From CAZEVI01 sp964515615 (GTDB lineage Bacteria > Patescibacteriota > UBA1384 > XYA2-FULL-43-10 > CAINNR01): a stretch of DNA of 7,485 nt. Both the position numbers and the translations under genes were made by a program. The notes under the pieces are model-generated. The model ran no database searches and had not been told where the DNA came from. It saw only the letters and a list, made by a program, of their open reading frames with translations. The stretch is from positions 1 through 7,485 of the forward strand of contig CAZEVI010000030.1 in the NCBI GenBank assembly GCA_964515615.1, read 5' to 3'. Shown piece by piece: positions 6,211 through 7,485 of this stretch (within the stretch, counting starts at the first letter, position 1; every line of letters starts with the position of its first letter).

Positions 6211-6224
6211 CGTCAACGTTGTCG
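6211..6224. repeat. GC-richer near-palindrome in the murD-ftsW gap
   Basis: CGTCAACGTTGTCG is a 14-bp palindrome with a single T:T mismatch pair and the perfect core CAACGTTG (6214-6221). It stands out within the AT-rich 106-nt gap between murD and ftsW. It could be an operator or methylation site. On the minus strand it contains TTGACG, but no -10 element sits at a suitable distance. Confidence 0.45.
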
Positions 6225-6253
6225 TTTTAATAAAATGATTTTCAGTTTTAGAT

Positions 6254-7485
6254 TTAAAGTCCAGCAACCACTCTCTTAAATTTTTCGCCTCTGTCTTTGT
6301 AATTTTTAAACAAGTCAAACGAAGCGCAAGCCGGCGAAAACAGAATCACTCCGCCATTTTCTGTAGTTTTAAATGCATTTTCAGCAATTTCTTGAATATC
6401 TCTTCCTCCATTTAATATATTAATTTTGGCATTTTCTTCTTCGAGAATTTTGCGAATTTTTGGACCCTCGACTCCGATCAGTAAAATATTTTTTACTGAT
6501 GATGATTTAATAGTTTTTGCCAATTCGGAAAAATCAGCGCCTTTAGACGATCCGCCGAGAATTAAAGTTATTGGCTCGGAAAACGATTTTATAGCAGCGA
6601 TTGTCGGTATCGGATTAGTTGAAAACGAATCGTTGTAAATCTTTATACCGTCAATCTCTCGAACAAGTTCCAGCCGGTGAGGAAGTCCTTGAAAATCTTT
6701 AACAGTGCCACTGATGTTTTCAATCGGAATTTGTAAAATTTTGCCAACAATTGAGGCGGCGGCGATATTTTCCAAATTATGCCGGCCAATAAGCTTAATT
6801 TTGCCTTCACTACAAACTTTTTCTTTTTGTCCGATTGTTAAAAAGACCTCGCCTTTTTCACTGACAAATGCTCCTTGATCAACTTCTTCTTTTGATGAAA
6901 AATAATACTTTTTGGCTTTGCCAAATTTGGCCACCTTTCGCAATTCCGGATAATCCCAATTGATAATCGCAAAATTATCTGGGTTTTGATATTTTAATAT
7001 CGAATATTTTGCTGACCGGTATTCTTCGAGCGATTTATGATAATCTAGGTGATCCTGATCCAAATTAACAATAACAGCGATATTTGGCGAAGATTTCATA
7101 TCTTGTGACTGAAAACTTGAAAGTTCAAAAATTACAATGTCGCGTGGTTTAACATCTTCGATAATTTGAAATGCCGGAATTCCGATATTTCCGGCGAGAT
7201 AAACATTTTCGAAGTTCGATTTATGAGTGATGAGTCCCGGAATTTTTTCAGAATTTGAGATTTGGAATTTCTGATTTGTTTGATTATTATTTCCTGTTTC
7301 TTGAATATTCCGCTTGACAATTTCATAAATCAGCGATGCGGTCGTTCCCTTCCCTTTCGTTCCGGTAACACCGATAATTTTTGCCGGGCAAAGTTCAAAG
7401 AAAAGCTTTGTTGAAGATGTAATCTCAACGCCCATTTTTTCCGCTTTTTGAATCTCCGGTGCCAGATAAGGAATTCCCGTCGTTC
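6254..7485 (-). CDS. murD: UDP-N-acetylmuramoylalanine--D-glutamate ligase MurD, 5' end beyond the window
   Basis: MurD is the cytoplasmic ligase that adds D-Glu to UDP-MurNAc-L-Ala using ATP. The frame is open to the right edge: the 16 codons before the ATG at 7435 encode TTGIPYLAPEIQKAEK, which matches the conserved MurD SPGIP region. The true start is therefore outside and 409 residues are visible. In visible numbering the P-loop is GTKGKGTT (41-48), with Gly where MurD usually has Ser or Thr after the Lys. LAGNIGIPAF (96-105), ELSSFQS (120-126), NLDQDHLDYH (140-149), GRHNLENIAAA (233-243), LPHRLE (267-272), YNDSFSTNP (283-291), GGSSKGADF (310-318) and the MurD-diagnostic FSPACASFD (382-390) follow. 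Residues about 64-90 form an Asn/Gln-rich insertion before LAGNIG. The stop is TAA, 106 nt before ftsW. Confidence 0.96.
   Translation of the reverse strand, partial: TTGIPYLAPEIQKAEKMGVEITSSTKLFFELCPAKIIGVTGTKGKGTTASLIYEIVKRNIQETGNNNQTNQKFQISNSEKIPGLITHKSNFENVYLAGNIGIPAFQIIEDVKPRDIVIFELSSFQSQDMKSSPNIAVIVNLDQDHLDYHKSLEEYRSAKYSILKYQNPDNFAIINWDYPELRKVAKFGKAKKYYFSSKEEVDQGAFVSEKGEVFLTIGQKEKVCSEGKIKLIGRHNLENIAAASIVGKILQIPIENISGTVKDFQGLPHRLELVREIDGIKIYNDSFSTNPIPTIAAIKSFSEPITLILGGSSKGADFSELAKTIKSSSVKNILLIGVEGPKIRKILEEENAKINILNGGRDIQEIAENAFKTTENGGVILFSPACASFDLFKNYKDRGEKFKRVVAGL
7251..7278. repeat. Four 7-nt degenerate repeats inside murD
   Basis: Four consecutive 7-mers on the plus strand, AGAATTT, GAGATTT, GGAATTT and CTGATTT, share the pattern NNRATTT. 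They lie within the part of murD coding for the Asn/Gln-rich insertion, which spans roughly 7214-7294. A period of 7 does not follow the codon period, suggesting the repeat arose at DNA level rather than from protein selection. Confidence 0.6.

Noticed and set aside
6188..6216. Sigma-70 promoter for ftsW starting from TTGACG (6216-6211)
   Set aside because: No acceptable -10 hexamer lies 15-19 nt downstream on the minus strand.
7433..7435. ATG as the start of murD
   Set aside because: The upstream codons to the window edge stay open and encode the conserved TTGIP region of MurD, so this Met is internal and the gene is truncated by the window.
1..7485. CRISPR array, tRNA, rRNA or insertion sequence
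   Set aside because: No regularly spaced long repeats, cloverleaf-like sequence, rRNA-like conserved stretch, transposase or terminal inverted repeats were seen by reading.

Overview
The window is AT-rich and holds most of a division and cell-wall (dcw) gene cluster on the minus strand. In transcription order the genes are murD (5' end beyond the right edge), ftsW, murG, murC, murB and ftsQ. A short plus-strand gene (167-535) converges on ftsQ from the left, and a hairpin with T-tracts on both strands separates the two. Everything left of position 167 is non-coding as far as I can see. It carries a DnaA-box-like motif, AT-rich DNA and a good extended -10 promoter.

The organism is a bacterium that makes peptidoglycan. 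Compact, divergent Mur proteins (MurD P-loop GTKGKGTT, MurG HESD and RASS motifs, a 426-residue MurC), short genes and AT-rich spacers suggest a Patescibacteria/CPR lineage. That is an impression from protein style, not proof. ftsW ends in TGA and the other complete genes in TAA, and no reading frame needs TGA as a sense codon, so the standard bacterial code fits.

The cluster genes form a single pathway. MurB makes UDP-MurNAc, MurC and MurD add the first two residues of the stem peptide, and MurG converts lipid I to lipid II. FtsW polymerises lipid II at the septum, and FtsQ is the bitopic divisome scaffold. The genes do not overlap; gaps run from 30 to 106 nt. The order is the usual dcw order, but the block stops at ftsQ: no ddl, ftsA or ftsZ follows before the terminator.

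The most unusual item is the small plus-strand gene. Its 122-residue product divides into exactly eleven 11-residue blocks plus one residue. Most blocks have an acidic residue at position 5 and a hydrophobic one at positions 3 and 6. The protein lacks Cys, Trp, Tyr, His and Arg and has no membrane segment. It looks like an amphipathic helix protein of the apolipoprotein, LEA or synuclein type, it is more GC-rich than its neighbours, and it has strong-looking expression signals. I do not recognise its family.

Other points of interest are 7-nt-periodic AATT-rich repeats in two intergenic gaps and again inside murD, where they sit in an apparent insertion; a split between genes with a strong Shine-Dalgarno and genes with none; and a possible replication-origin fringe at the left edge.
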